From positions 10,702,385 through 10,766,384 of the forward strand of contig JAQFVV010000020.1 of assembly GCA_028023455.1 (NCBI GenBank): a DNA stretch of 64,000 nucleotides, given 5' to 3'. The stretch comes from Epiperipatus broadwayi. Taxonomy: Eukaryota > Onychophora > Udeonychophora > Euonychophora > Peripatidae. The notes beneath the pieces are model-generated. The model was not told where the DNA came from, searched no databases, and saw only the letters and a list, made by a program, of their open reading frames with translations. This document shows, piece after piece, positions 1-9,289 of this stretch. The translations under genes were made by a program, and so were the position numbers. The stretch's first letter is position 1; every line of letters starts with the position of its first letter.

Positions 1-31
1 TCTAATATTATTAAATTTAAATATTTTTTTG

Positions 32-134
32 TCATATGTCATAGCATCGGCCGGGGTGCGAACCCACAACCGTCTGCAACCAACTACTTGCTTGCAAGAC
101 AGCTGCGATGACCCCTCGGCTAACAACGCTTGAC
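32..134 (-). mobile_element. tRNA-like mini-SINE, copy 1
   Basis: On the minus strand it begins GTCAAGCGTTGTTAGCCGAG and ends CCGATGCTATGACATATG. It has box A-like TTAGCCGAGGGGTCATCGC and box B-like GGGTTCGCACCCC. Flanking duplication AATTTAAATATTTT at 14-27 and 135-148 marks retroposition. It belongs to the long subfamily with the extra GGTTGCAGACGG segment. Confidence 0.85.
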
Positions 135-600
135 AATTTAAATATTTTGCTTAAACCAAAAAACGAATAAGGCAGTTTGTAATTATTTTATTTGTCAATT
201 GCTATTTATACTTTAACTGCTTCTGGAATTGTTTTAAATTGTGGACGAATCATTCAGTAAACTTCTTACAGATTTAATTACATTCTTAACACCATTACCA
301 TTTTCTTTTACACAAAGCGTCTTAGTTAATTATTTATAACAAATTCACTAGTTAAAAGGCTTTGTGTCAAACACATTAATTTTGATAGCTAAAAAGCTGA
401 AACTTCTATGAATTAGAGCACAGAAGTTTTGTTTACTGAGCTCACTGAGAAAGATAACTTCTGAATTGTAAAGAAGTTTCACAGAAACAATTTACAACTT
501 TTATCATCACCAACTACAAATCAGAATCAGCTAAAATCTTACATTTTATAAAGCAGATTTTATATTCTTTATATAAAAGATAGAAAGATGTAATACATAG
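134..600. other. AT-rich intergenic or 3' flank, no gene seen
   Basis: Downstream of the predicted musashi 3' end. Apart from the small inverted repeat and one TSD copy there is no open frame, RNA motif or recognisable element. Confidence 0.5.
311..371. repeat. short imperfect inverted repeat
   Basis: ACACAAAGCGTCTTAGTTAA and its near complement TTAAAAGGCTTTGTGT enclose an AT-rich loop. Possibly a decayed miniature inverted-repeat element; too short to classify. Confidence 0.35.
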
Positions 601-604
601 GATA

Positions 605-727
605 TATATTTTTTTTTACTTTTATTAAAAAAAAAAAATTATTCATGAATTCTGTTGAAGTTACATTGAATTTATACACACATTAGAACCATGAACTGGA
701 GTAGAAAGTCTCTGAGTTTATTACTCG
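605..727 (-). other. musashi 3' UTR (predicted)
   Basis: Sequence downstream of the predicted stop codon of the last musashi exon. An AATAAA hexamer on the minus strand at 621-626 is followed by A-rich sequence, so cleavage would fall near 600-615. The 3' end is inferred from the hexamer only; a second AATAAA close to the stop codon (near 720) is probably too early to be used. Confidence 0.45.
621..626 (-). terminator. polyadenylation signal AATAAA
   Basis: Canonical hexamer about 100 nt after the predicted stop codon at 728-730, in the sense direction of the musashi exons. In AT-rich DNA such hexamers are common by chance, so support comes from position alone. Confidence 0.4.
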
Positions 728-871
728 TCATCCAGGAGATTGTGTTGTGACCAGGTTTCTCTGTGCACTCTTTCCAGAGACAGAGGTCATTCTCTGTTCC
801 TGAGCTTCTTCATGATCTGCAGGTAAACTGTCCAAGGGCTGAGGTCGGTTGGTTTGAATACCATCGTACAC
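728..871 (-). CDS. msi: musashi, candidate terminal coding exon (47 codons plus stop)
   Basis: After a pyrimidine-rich stretch and acceptor CACAAG, an open frame begins VYDGIQTNRPQPLDS and ends NLVTTQSPG-stop. The preceding exon ends at phase 0 and this frame also opens at phase 0, so the junction reads AVSR/VYDG without adjustment. Base composition is clearly richer in GC than the surrounding intron. The tail is hydrophilic (Gln, Glu, Ser) and does not resemble the vertebrate Msi2 ending (ATAFTNGYH), so this may be a lineage-specific or alternative C-terminus. Alternative: 3' debris of the LINE fragment at 1091-1819, which lies just upstream on the same strand. Transcript data would decide. 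Confidence 0.55.
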   Translation of the reverse strand: MYDGIQTNRPQPLDSLPADHEEAQEQRMTSVSGKSAQRNLVTTQSPG

Positions 872-1090
872 CTTGTGAGCCAAATTGAGAAAAAGATGAA
901 AATGGCCATTTTATTTATTTTAGTTTTAAAAGAAATTTTATTTAGGGAGAATATTGGTTTTTTAATACATTAATTTTTTATAGTACATTGACAAAAAAAG
1001 TCTATAATGTCACTACTGGGTTGGTAGTTGATGATTTATGAAAATATTAATCCAGGGTATGGAATAAATCCTGTGGTTTATAGATTGTTG

Positions 1091-1819
1091 TCATAAGCTA
1101 TTTGGAAAAGTATTGGGCTTTGGAATTTGGAATAGATTCCAGGTTTCTTCAAATAAAAATTTGGAGGAAAGGATCATGTCTTTATTTTTGATTTTGTTTA
1201 AGAGAGAAATGAATAGACTGTTTGGGTCTGGTGGAGGATTTGTGAATACTAATTTGCATCTCACATTCCAGATAGAGTGGGTGAGAAATACTGACATTCT
1301 TATAATTGGAAATTGTTTACTTTGTAGAGATTCTTTTAGCGAGAGGATTCTGTAAATATCAGTTTTACTGTTTTGGAAAATTAAAAATTTGATACTACTA
1401 AGTCCGGTACATGAGCGAATTATGTGGTCAAATGTCTCATCATGCCTCTTGCAGATTGGGCAGATAGGGTCAATGTTGTTAAGAAATCTCTTGTGGTGGA
1501 GGAACCAGTTGGTATGCATGGCTCCCAGATTTACTTTTACTAGGTAGTTTAAAAATTTAGGCTCTAATGCTAAGAACTTGAATATTGAAGTAATTCTATG
1601 ATTAGTGATGCCAAGCATTGGCAACATTGAGTTGATTTCAGGGTTGATTTTATGGTGGGCTTCCCAGATGGTGATTTTTGTATTATATGGATTTTGTAAA
1701 TTAGATGTAAATTGATTGAGAAGCTGGAGAATGGCCATTTTAATGACTACAAAAACATGACTTTTGAATGCTCTCGAAAGCAATAGCATGTTTGTAATGT
1801 TAGGAGGAATGATGACCAC
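1091..1819 (-). pseudogene. LINE C-terminal fragment with zinc-knuckle-like domain
   Basis: Open frame of 242 codons without the catalytic RT palm. Around residues 105-135 it has the pattern FLHHKR...CPICKR..ETFDHIIRSC, i.e. CxxC..ETxxHxxxxC, typical of the region after the reverse transcriptase in many metazoan non-LTR retrotransposons. The same layout (LEPKFLNYLVKVNL, FLH.KR, CxxC, ET..HI...C, F...IWN.R) recurs at 57900-58454, so the two are diverged copies of one family. It sits in the musashi intron between 872 and 2901 in the sense orientation. The open frame suggests a fairly young 5'-truncated insertion; no target-site duplication was identified. Confidence 0.75.
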
Positions 1820-2901
1820 TATCCTAGCCTGCAGCTGACCAAGAAAGGGACAATGGAAAAAAAGATAACATTTTTTGCATCTGCTTTATATAAAATAAAA
1901 TTCTAACTAATTCTAACATATAGTTAATAATATTAAGATCTTAGTATAAGTGATTAAATGGGTTCAATTGAAAGCAATCCTATTGACATGTTTAAAATTC
2001 AAAAGTTGGACTATTATGTAATATTTAACATCTCTCTTTTACATTCATAGACTCTAATAGTTGCTTTACAATATTAAGTAAAAATAATTTAAAAAATATT
2101 AATATATGTGTCTCTTAAATAAAAAAAATAAATTGATTAAAAATTTGGACAAACTAATAATGAAATCTTGTATACAATAATTACTTACACTCAAGAATTA
2201 GTATAGAAATAATAGGAATTTTATTTAGTTCTAAAAATATTCAGGATAAATGTTAAAAAAACAATGCAAAAGTTTTAAAAGTCAAATTATATAATTTTAA
2301 CAAAATAATAAAAACAACAACAACATATAAACACTTTTAAAAATATGTCTGGACAAACAAACAGAATAACTAAAGGCATTAATAAATTGTGATGTTGTAC
2401 GAATGGCATGCATTAGCAAACATTATTATAAAATGTACATTTTGGATATGCATATTCTTTCACAAATTTTTCATAAATTATATTTATGAAAAATATCAAA
2501 TAAAACAAAAATGTGTGTGACAATTTGTACTGTGCCTATGTGTGAATGGAATATTAAGAATAAAATGTAAATGTGATGAAAATATATTAGTATTATACTT
2601 TGATATGACATGTATGATAATAAGTAATGAAAATTCCAAATCTATTTTCATATGTTATAATTTCAGACCATTGCCACAGTATATATGTATAAATAATATT
2701 TATCTGTTATTAGTTGGTGCTAAACATTATAAAAATTGTAAATGGAATTTCTATTATTTACTATCATATATATATATATAGTGACATTTAAATAAAAATA
2801 CAATGAAAATAAAATATAATAAATTTATAAATATTTCTGTATAATTTAATTAAAAACTGCTCCAATTTTACACTAGCTAAACTGCAATTTAATAAACTTA
2901 C
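1820..2901. other. musashi intron remainder, no feature seen
   Basis: AT-rich intronic sequence between the LINE fragment and the 2902-3083 exon. Short open frames here (for example 2542-2781 on the plus strand) are low-complexity and show no domain. Confidence 0.5.
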
Positions 2902-3083
2902 TCTGCTTACAGCAATGGCTGGGAACCCTGATGGCTGTGGGCTAGCAGCCTGCACATAGCCCACACTATCCTGGTTGGAATTATACATATCCATTGGACC
3001 AGGACTGTTGGCCGGAGGGAAACCACGGCTGTTGGCAGGGGAAGTAGGTGGACCGAAACCTTGCGGACCATAATTATTTATGA
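2902..3083 (-). CDS. msi: musashi, C-terminal tail exon (NSPGPMDMY..QAASPQPSGF)
   Basis: Musashi proteins are translational regulators that bind UAG-containing motifs in mRNA 3' UTRs through two RRMs; this exon encodes part of the disordered tail. The acceptor is TTTTACCAG and the donor GTAAGT (a weaker GTAAGC lies 9 nt earlier). The frame encodes NNYGPQGFGPPTSPANS, then NSPGPMDMYNSNQDS and VGYVQAASPQPSGFPA. Vertebrate Msi2 has NSPGPVADLYGPASQDS followed by YISAASPQPGSGFG at the same place, so the family call is strong. The exon enters at phase 1 (G from upstream plus TC gives Val) and leaves at phase 0. Confidence 0.9.
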
Positions 3084-3232
3084 CTGGTAAAATAAAAATA
3101 AATAAAAATAAAGAAACAAACAAACAAACAAAAAAAAACTTTAATTTTGAAAACTAAATAATAGCAATATATGAATAGTTAAAAATAATTCTTGGCAATT
3201 AGAAGTGTTAATAAGCAGTTGCCAATACATAC

Positions 3233-3454
3233 CTGCTGTGCGTTGCTGAGAATACTGATCCCTGTGCATTGGTGAGTTACTAACAGGCATAGGAGAAGGT
3301 TCACTACGTGGAACATTAGTCACATGACTAGCTGGGGGTGGTGGGCCATAATCTGCATAATAAGCTGAGGCATGCCTGTCGCCGGGAGCAGGAGGGGGGA
3401 AGTAACCATATCCAGGGAAGCCTGAGGATGGTGTTGGGGAGATCCATGAAAACT
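3233..3454 (-). CDS. msi: musashi, Pro/Ser/Tyr-rich cassette-type exon
   Basis: The acceptor is CATTTTAG and the donor CAG/GTATGT. The 222 nt frame reads FSWISPTPSSGFPGYGYFPPP, continues with YYADYGPPPPASHV and ends SPMHRDQYSQQRTA. It has no counterpart in vertebrate Msi2, where the neighbouring blocks are contiguous. It is low-complexity, rich in Pro, Ser and Tyr, with no folded domain. Both ends are phase 1, so inclusion or skipping keeps the frame: skipping joins SGGA to VINNYG. An alternative acceptor 2 nt downstream would shift into a different frame with an early stop, so the first AG was chosen. Confidence 0.82.
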
Positions 3455-4889
3455 CTAAAATGCAGCAGTTGGGAAATAATTCGCATCGAATTAAATGAAT
3501 AACAAAGAATCACAACAGTTAAACATATGCATTTTAATAGTTGCTTCATTTGGCAACTTTAATTGTAATTGTATTTTTTTATAACGAATATATATGCACA
3601 TAAATAAATATACATGGACAATTTTTACTCAACTCCCCAATTTTTATTCAAGCTTCCATGGTTTCATGGCATGAACTGAGTTAACCATGATACAAAAGAA
3701 ATAAAGAACTAATTCATTTTAAAAAATGTATTAAATAGAACCACTTATCCATCATTTACCCGTGAATAAATATGCTGAAAAATTTAGTATGTTACATCAT
3801 TATAATATTAAGTTTTAATAGTATTACATGCAAAAGAGAAGTAAATCATTATTCTTCATGCACTGAAACCATAAAGAAAGCTTGAAAATCAGTTATGTTA
3901 CAAATTGTTTTAAAGCTTAATAGATTCTCATTTTAGAAACAAGCGTGCAGCTGCATAGCTTAGTTTTTATTTTGGCTTTAGGCAAAAATTCATTTGGGAT
4001 CCTCTAGAGCACACTATTTACGGGTCCTGGTGAAGTAGGGCCCTCTAATTCACTAAGATCCCTAAAGCTTTGCCTACTTTTGCTATGTGATAGCTACACA
4101 CTTGCAAATAAATCTAATGTATATTAAGCACGCTCATGTCGTTAATATTAAAATTTTCAAAAAAAGATATTCCTGTTCCTAAGCATAGCAGTAAGTAGCA
4201 GATGATATGTAAGCAATTAGTGATTTTTGGCAAAGAGTAAGACATGGTTAATACAAAGCATTTAGATATATACATGGTGGGAAAAAGTAATTTAAAACCC
4301 AAACGTTAATTAATAATATATTAATAAATGGATTTGAAGAATGAAAAAAAATGACGAAGATAAAAAATTTAGAATCATAAAAGTGCCAATATGGTTATGT
4401 GTGATATAAATTATTCCAGTTTCAAAACAGATATATATATAAAAAACACACGGAAAAAAGCAAAGCAGATAAAAGCAAAACATTTCATCAGAACAAAGAG
4501 GTTTAAAAAAAAAAACACGCAAGTATAATAATATTAAATTCTACAAAATAATTAACTGATTAGAGACAGAAAAAGCTATATCAGGTTTGGCCAATGATCT
4601 TTCACAGTTTCAAGATATAAAAAAATGTTTATTTTCAGATATTAAAACTATGAGGGGGGGGGTACAGTGTTTAACACTGTAAGACTCGTCAAAATTGTCG
4701 GTCTAATTAAATCAACATAATGTTGATATTATTAATGATAACGCTTTGATAAAATATATTTGTAATAAATAATTTATTTAAATCAATAAAATATTATTAA
4801 AAAACTTTAAAATAAGAGCTACATATATCAAAATAACCTCTTTTTTCTGAAGAGATGTGGAAAATTGAGAAGCATGAGTAATGTCTTAC
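3455..4889. other. musashi intron, AT-rich
   Basis: Nothing recognisable except a slightly GC-richer patch at about 3985-4085 and a run of nine G at 4654-4662. Short minus-strand frames at 4114-4522 are hydrophobic AT-codon noise. Confidence 0.5.
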
Positions 4890-5003
4890 CAGCTCCTCCG
4901 GAATAGCCAAGGTATCCACCACGCCCAGGCCGAGCTCCCCGGGTTGTGCCACGGGGTGCTGCAGCAACAGCAGTGGCTGGGCCATAAGAAACTCCATCAA
5001 ACC
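4890..5003 (-). CDS. msi: musashi, Ala/Arg/Gly-rich tail exon
   Basis: The acceptor is CCGTCCTAG and the donor is GTAAGA. The 114 nt exon encodes FDGVSYGPATAVAAAPRGTT and then RGARPGRGGYLGYSGGA. It parallels Msi2 ([31 protein letters not shown]). Joined to the 16.7 kb exon it gives GYPFPG/FDGVSYGP, matching [14 protein letters not shown] in Msi2. Both borders are phase 1, so it too can be skipped in frame. RG-rich patches often contribute RNA contacts or are methylated; that role is inference. Confidence 0.88.
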
Positions 5004-6190
5004 CTAGGACGGGTTGGAAAAATTTGTTTTCAGATTGAAAATACCTCACTAAGTAATAATGTGTGCTTTTACGGAAGAAAAAACAATTATATATATATTT
5101 CTCAAGGAAGTATACTTTAGATAATTGCATGAATTAACCATTTACTTTTTTCTATTCACTATTATAAAATCTGCTATGCCTAGTAACATGAAATTAATAC
5201 TAATAATATCAATAATAGTTAATAGCATAATAATAATTGTAATGAATTAAATGTTTGGATCATTTAATTGAAAAAAAGTCGAGATAAACTAATATTTTAG
5301 CAGGAACCAAAATAATAGCACATCAATACTAAGTAATCAAAAAAAAATTAGTTATTCAGAAAGTCATATGAACATTCAAGTATCAAGAGACATATTGAGT
5401 TTCCGTTTGGGAATGTTCAATGTGCAACAACAAAGCTAAATCACACAAAATGCAGTATAACATTGATATTATAAGCTACAACATGTCTAATCAAAATTTA
5501 AATATTTTTTGAGTAAATTATACAGTTAAATATTGGTCCCAACTAAATTATAAGTTTTGAATTAAATAGATGTATATTATAGCAAACTATTTATACACAT
5601 TAATTACAACAGAAGTTAAAAACAGATTTGTTAAAATGCTGATCTTAGACCAATATTTTTTCTTTAAATAAAAGAACCGCAATCTTAGTTTAGTCATTTT
5701 TCTAGATTAAAAATAATTTAAGACTACTATGCTGTCTATGCCATTTAAATAAGAAACTCCCACACCTTCAAAACTTTCATATGCTGTTAGAAACCGAATC
5801 TAAAATGTTAATATAAATATATTAATTTTAATATATATTTTATAAACTTACATTCCATACATTTTATTTTTATATAATTAAAATAAATATATCTTTATAC
5901 CACTTAGAAAGGATAACTGGTTTCCCAAAACTCATTGTAAAGCAAAAAGACCATATAAAAAGCAAGGGATTGTAATCGTTTTCTATGGAAAAAAAACTTA
6001 GCTTTATTCTGTGGATAAAAATTATAACGTAAATTGTGAATATTGTAGTAACAAAACAACTTAATCTAATATATATAGAATTACCCCCCCACCCCCCACT
6101 AATATACAATATAAGCATATGTAAACTGTGCAGGTACATACTTAAAAAATATATATAAAATAATGCAACTTAAATCTGTAAAAAGAAAAA
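5004..6190. other. musashi intron, AT-rich
   Basis: No element identified. It ends with C-tracts near 6085-6100. The 89-codon minus-strand frame at 5870-6139 is hydrophobic and AT-driven. Confidence 0.5.
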
Positions 6191-6194
6191 AAAA

Positions 6195-6795
6195 CCCACT
6201 TAGCTTAGAATTGTTTTTTTCTCATAATCCATCCATTCAGTATTCATCCTCATTCAGTTTTTTGATCATCAGTTGCTCATTCTAAGGATCTATTGTTGTC
6301 TTTTAGATCCTTTGACGATCTTGGTTTTTTGGAAGAGTCATCAAATGCTGATAGCTGAGAATCTCTAGAGAAAAAGTTGACTAAATGATTGACACATTTC
6401 TTTGATTTTCTTTTCATACGATATATTATAAGATCTCATTTGTTGACTCAAGACATTTTTAGATTTGATGAAGAATTTTAAGTCAGGGTCAAATTCTTCA
6501 AAATAGCTGTTTATGACTTGGTGATTCAAAATTAGTTCCTTCAATTTTTTTTGATGTTCAAATTCTTCTCTAGAGGCTTGTTGATTTTCTTTTCTTTATC
6601 CAGTTGCACCAATTCCTTATTAGTTAATTCTTCCATGTGTGATTGCAAAAGCTCTTCAATATTAGCAGCATCTTTAATCAAAGTTTCAACACAATGCTGC
6701 ATTAGTTGTTGAAGTTAGTACATCTTGAAGTTTGGGATGATTCTTTAATCCACAGATTAAAGATGTGATGTGGTTCAATAATATTTTATAATGCC
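6195..6795 (-). pseudogene. pogo/Tigger-like transposase relic (C-terminal part)
   Basis: Reading the minus strand across several frameshifts gives LIKDAANIEELLQSHMEELT, then NKELVQLDKE, then FEEFDPDLKFFIKSKNVLSQ and SYEKKIKEM. TIGD1/Tigger-type proteins have the same order after the DDE domain: an acidic IEELLESHEELTNEDLxxL helix, then a K(K)FE.mDP..ERFxxI..xV..xL..Y..IYDEKKK block. The DDE catalytic core and terminal repeats are not visible, so this is a dead, truncated copy. It lies in a musashi intron, sense orientation. Confidence 0.6.
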
Positions 6796-8342
6796 AGTTG
6801 AAAATGCATGTAGCTGTAAACTTTTTTTTTAAAAAAATTCAATATTGCTAGGAAAAAAAAAGTATAGTTTTGCAAAAGTACAGAAGAATGGACAAAGAAA
6901 AAGAGAACAAGCCTTTTCTGCAAAATTATTGTAAAATTATTTAGAATTAAAAAAGCTATGTTAAATAATATCACACTTAACTGTACTGTTGTGAACATAA
7001 AGACTTGTTATTTATCAATAGCCAAACTATAGAACTGCAGATTACCAAACCTAATTATTATACTTAAGATTTGAAAGAAATAAAAATTCTGACATATTTA
7101 AAAAAAAAAAAAAGTATCTAATGCATTCTGTGCTTTCATAATGTAATCAATATAATATTTAAGACATATACTATGCAGATCTAAATAGCTGCACTTTATA
7201 TACAAATATGTTAACTATGGTCTTTTTTTAGGCATGAAATCCATATTTTATTAAAAGTGATAGCTATTTTCTTAAAATGACCCACCAATTTTTTAAATAC
7301 TGCAGTATATTGTAATGGTAGAAATATAGCTATTTAAATACAAATTAAAAGCACAAAACTTCTTCAATTTATTTGTATCGCATTTTCATCATACTGAATT
7401 TATTATTAAACACATAATACATAAAATAAGCTCCCTCTTTTCTTTTTTTAACACTCATATAATACATTTAAGATATTAGTAGTTTTGATTTGAATAAAAT
7501 AAACATTCATAAAGGTAAAGGTTTTAATTTAAAATTGCTCAACTGAATATTTTAGCTAATACATATACAGACAATTTAAAATTAATTATTAATTTTACAT
7601 GACCTAAATTTATTTTAATTTTATGATGAATGAAATTGGTATTTTTTTTCTTTACTATAATTTTTTAAGTTTGTGATAAGTCACCATTGTCTTGGATATG
7701 TCTAAACAAATTAAGATTTTGATTTAAAATCTAGCAAGTAAATATTATTTTTAACATAAATTTAACAACTTTTGTCATATTAAGATGATTATTAATTGCA
7801 TAATTCATGAAATCACCCCCTCTTTTTTTTCACTGAAAGTACTTTTGATTTACAATGAATTTGACTGAAAACTTCTAATTCAAAATAGTTGACTGATTAT
7901 TTTAGCAGTACAAAATTTGTATTTTTTTTAAGCACCATATCTTTTTACATTTGCAATAATGTCTCATTTCTTTTGGCTTTGATATAACTAAAACAAATTA
8001 CAATATTATGATTTAAAATTAAGCAAATACTGTACAGTAAATGGTATTTTACATTTATCTTTAGTAATTTTGATCAAGTAAAATTGATTATTAATTGCAT
8101 AATGCATGAAATCATTTTTGTTTCTCAAAACAACTTGCAATTAAATTTACAACTATGATGATTGTAATTTTGCCACAAATGAAATACTGTTAGTAAGACT
8201 TTTAATCCATAAAAATGAATGAATATACAATTTTAAATTAATGTACACATTTTTAAGATATAATATCAATACATTTATTGTTGTACACCATCAAAATAGG
8301 CTTTTGATTATTTGTTGTACTGAATGAGTCAATTTTTTTTTT
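6796..8342. other. musashi intron, decayed AT-rich repeats
   Basis: AT-rich sequence with recurring phrases (ttaattttatgatgaatgaa, aataatttttaatttaaaat) suggesting an old, diverged local repeat that leads into the clear tandem duplication at 8343. No gene. Confidence 0.4.
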
Positions 8343-8673
8343 TTACTTTTGTAATCATTAAACTTTACTTTGAATATGCCCATAAAGAATATATGGATTG
8401 TTCGGATGCAAGGAAACAATGAAAATTAAATATAGAACTGTATGCTAATCATATTTTAATTTTATAATCAAAATATCATATACTGTAATATTGTATAGTG
8501 TACTGTGTTACTTTTGTAATCATTAAACTTTACTTTGAATATGCCCATAAAGAAAATATGGATTGTTTGGATGCAAGGAAACAATGAAAATTAAATATAG
8601 AACTATATGTTAATTATATTTTAATTTTATAATCAAAATATCATATACTGTAATATTGTATAGTGTACTGTGT
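8343..8673. repeat. tandem duplication, unit ~165 bp
   Basis: Two adjacent copies (8343-8507 and 8508-8673) beginning TTACTTTTGTAATCATTAAA and ending GTATAGTGTACTGTGT, with only a handful of differences. A recent local duplication without coding content. Confidence 0.9.
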
Positions 8674-8844
8674 ATAATGAATAAACACTATTGTACATTT
8701 TTAGCATGAATGTCATCATTTTTCTTTCAAATGCCACACACCATCAATCTTACAAAATGGCAGTTTAAAAAAAATCATTTTTTTTTTATAATTGTTATAA
8801 CTGAAATACAAGCTTATTATATACCTGCATCAATATATATAATA

Positions 8845-9083
8845 TATAGGGTATATGAGCACAGACATTTACACGACCCACCACTCTCCACTCTATCTCA
8901 TAACACTGATACACTTGAACACATATATGTTGAAAAGATAAATAATCACCAACAAATGTATTTCATGCTGAACCAGCAATCATCAGTTGGTCCATATTAC
9001 CATCTCTACACATATATGCTACAAGTGCTTAGATATATATATATATATTAAGATAGCCAATCTTCATACATTAATGGACATCT
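8845..9083 (-). mobile_element. hammerhead-bearing short element, copy 1
   Basis: Minus-strand copy of a dispersed family. In family orientation the order is GGCTATCTTAATATA, GAGCACTT-like block, ATATATGTG, a ribozyme core, ATATATGTG, an AGTGGAGAGTGG-like block and GTCTGTGCTCATATACCC. It abuts an opposite copy at 9084 head to head. The ribozyme core of this copy is at 8948-8991. Confidence 0.85.
8948..8991 (-). ncRNA. hammerhead ribozyme motif (type I, partly decayed)
   Basis: The minus strand reads ACCAA, CTGATGA, a stem II hairpin (TTGCTGGTTCAGCAT), GAA, ATACATTTG, TTGGT. ACCAA pairs with TTGGT as stem I. The conserved CUGAUGA and GAA boxes are intact. The stem III/cleavage segment is altered (ATTTGT where other copies have TATA), so this copy may be slow or dead. 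Confidence 0.7.
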
Positions 9084-9286
9084 TCTTAATATATATCTGA
9101 GCACTTATTGCATATATGTGTAAAGATGATAATCTAGACCAACTGATGATTACTGGTTTAGCATGAAATACGAATATATTGGTGATTATTTATCTTTTCA
9201 ACATATATGTGTTCAAGTGTATCAGTGCTTTGAGATAGAGTGGAGAGTGGTGGTCGTGTGAAAGTCTGTGCTCATATACCCTATAA
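9084..9286 (+). mobile_element. hammerhead-bearing short element, copy 2
   Basis: Plus-strand copy starting TTCTTAATATATATCTGAGC and ending TCTGTGCTCATATACCC. With copy 1 it forms a ~440 bp inverted repeat centred near 9065-9085. Confidence 0.85.
9122..9196 (+). ncRNA. hammerhead ribozyme motif (type I)
   Basis: Core at 9138-9183: ACCAA, CTGATGA (9143-9149), stem II TTACTGGTTTAGCAT with one mismatch, GAA, stem III ATA-CGAA-TAT (a three-pair stem with a four-base loop), cleavage base A after UAU, then TTGGT. Stem I extends outward: AAGATGATAATC (9123-9134) pairs with GATTATTTATCTT (9184-9196), interrupted by a TAG bulge. This is the expected geometry of a type I hammerhead with a minimal stem III, as known from schistosome SINE-like and Penelope-associated hammerheads. 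Activity is inference. Confidence 0.78.
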
Positions 9287-9289
9287 TTG

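Noticed and set aside
8343-8673. Tandem 165 bp units considered as a retrozyme array
   Set aside because: Neither unit contains CTGANGA or GAAA boxes in hammerhead arrangement.
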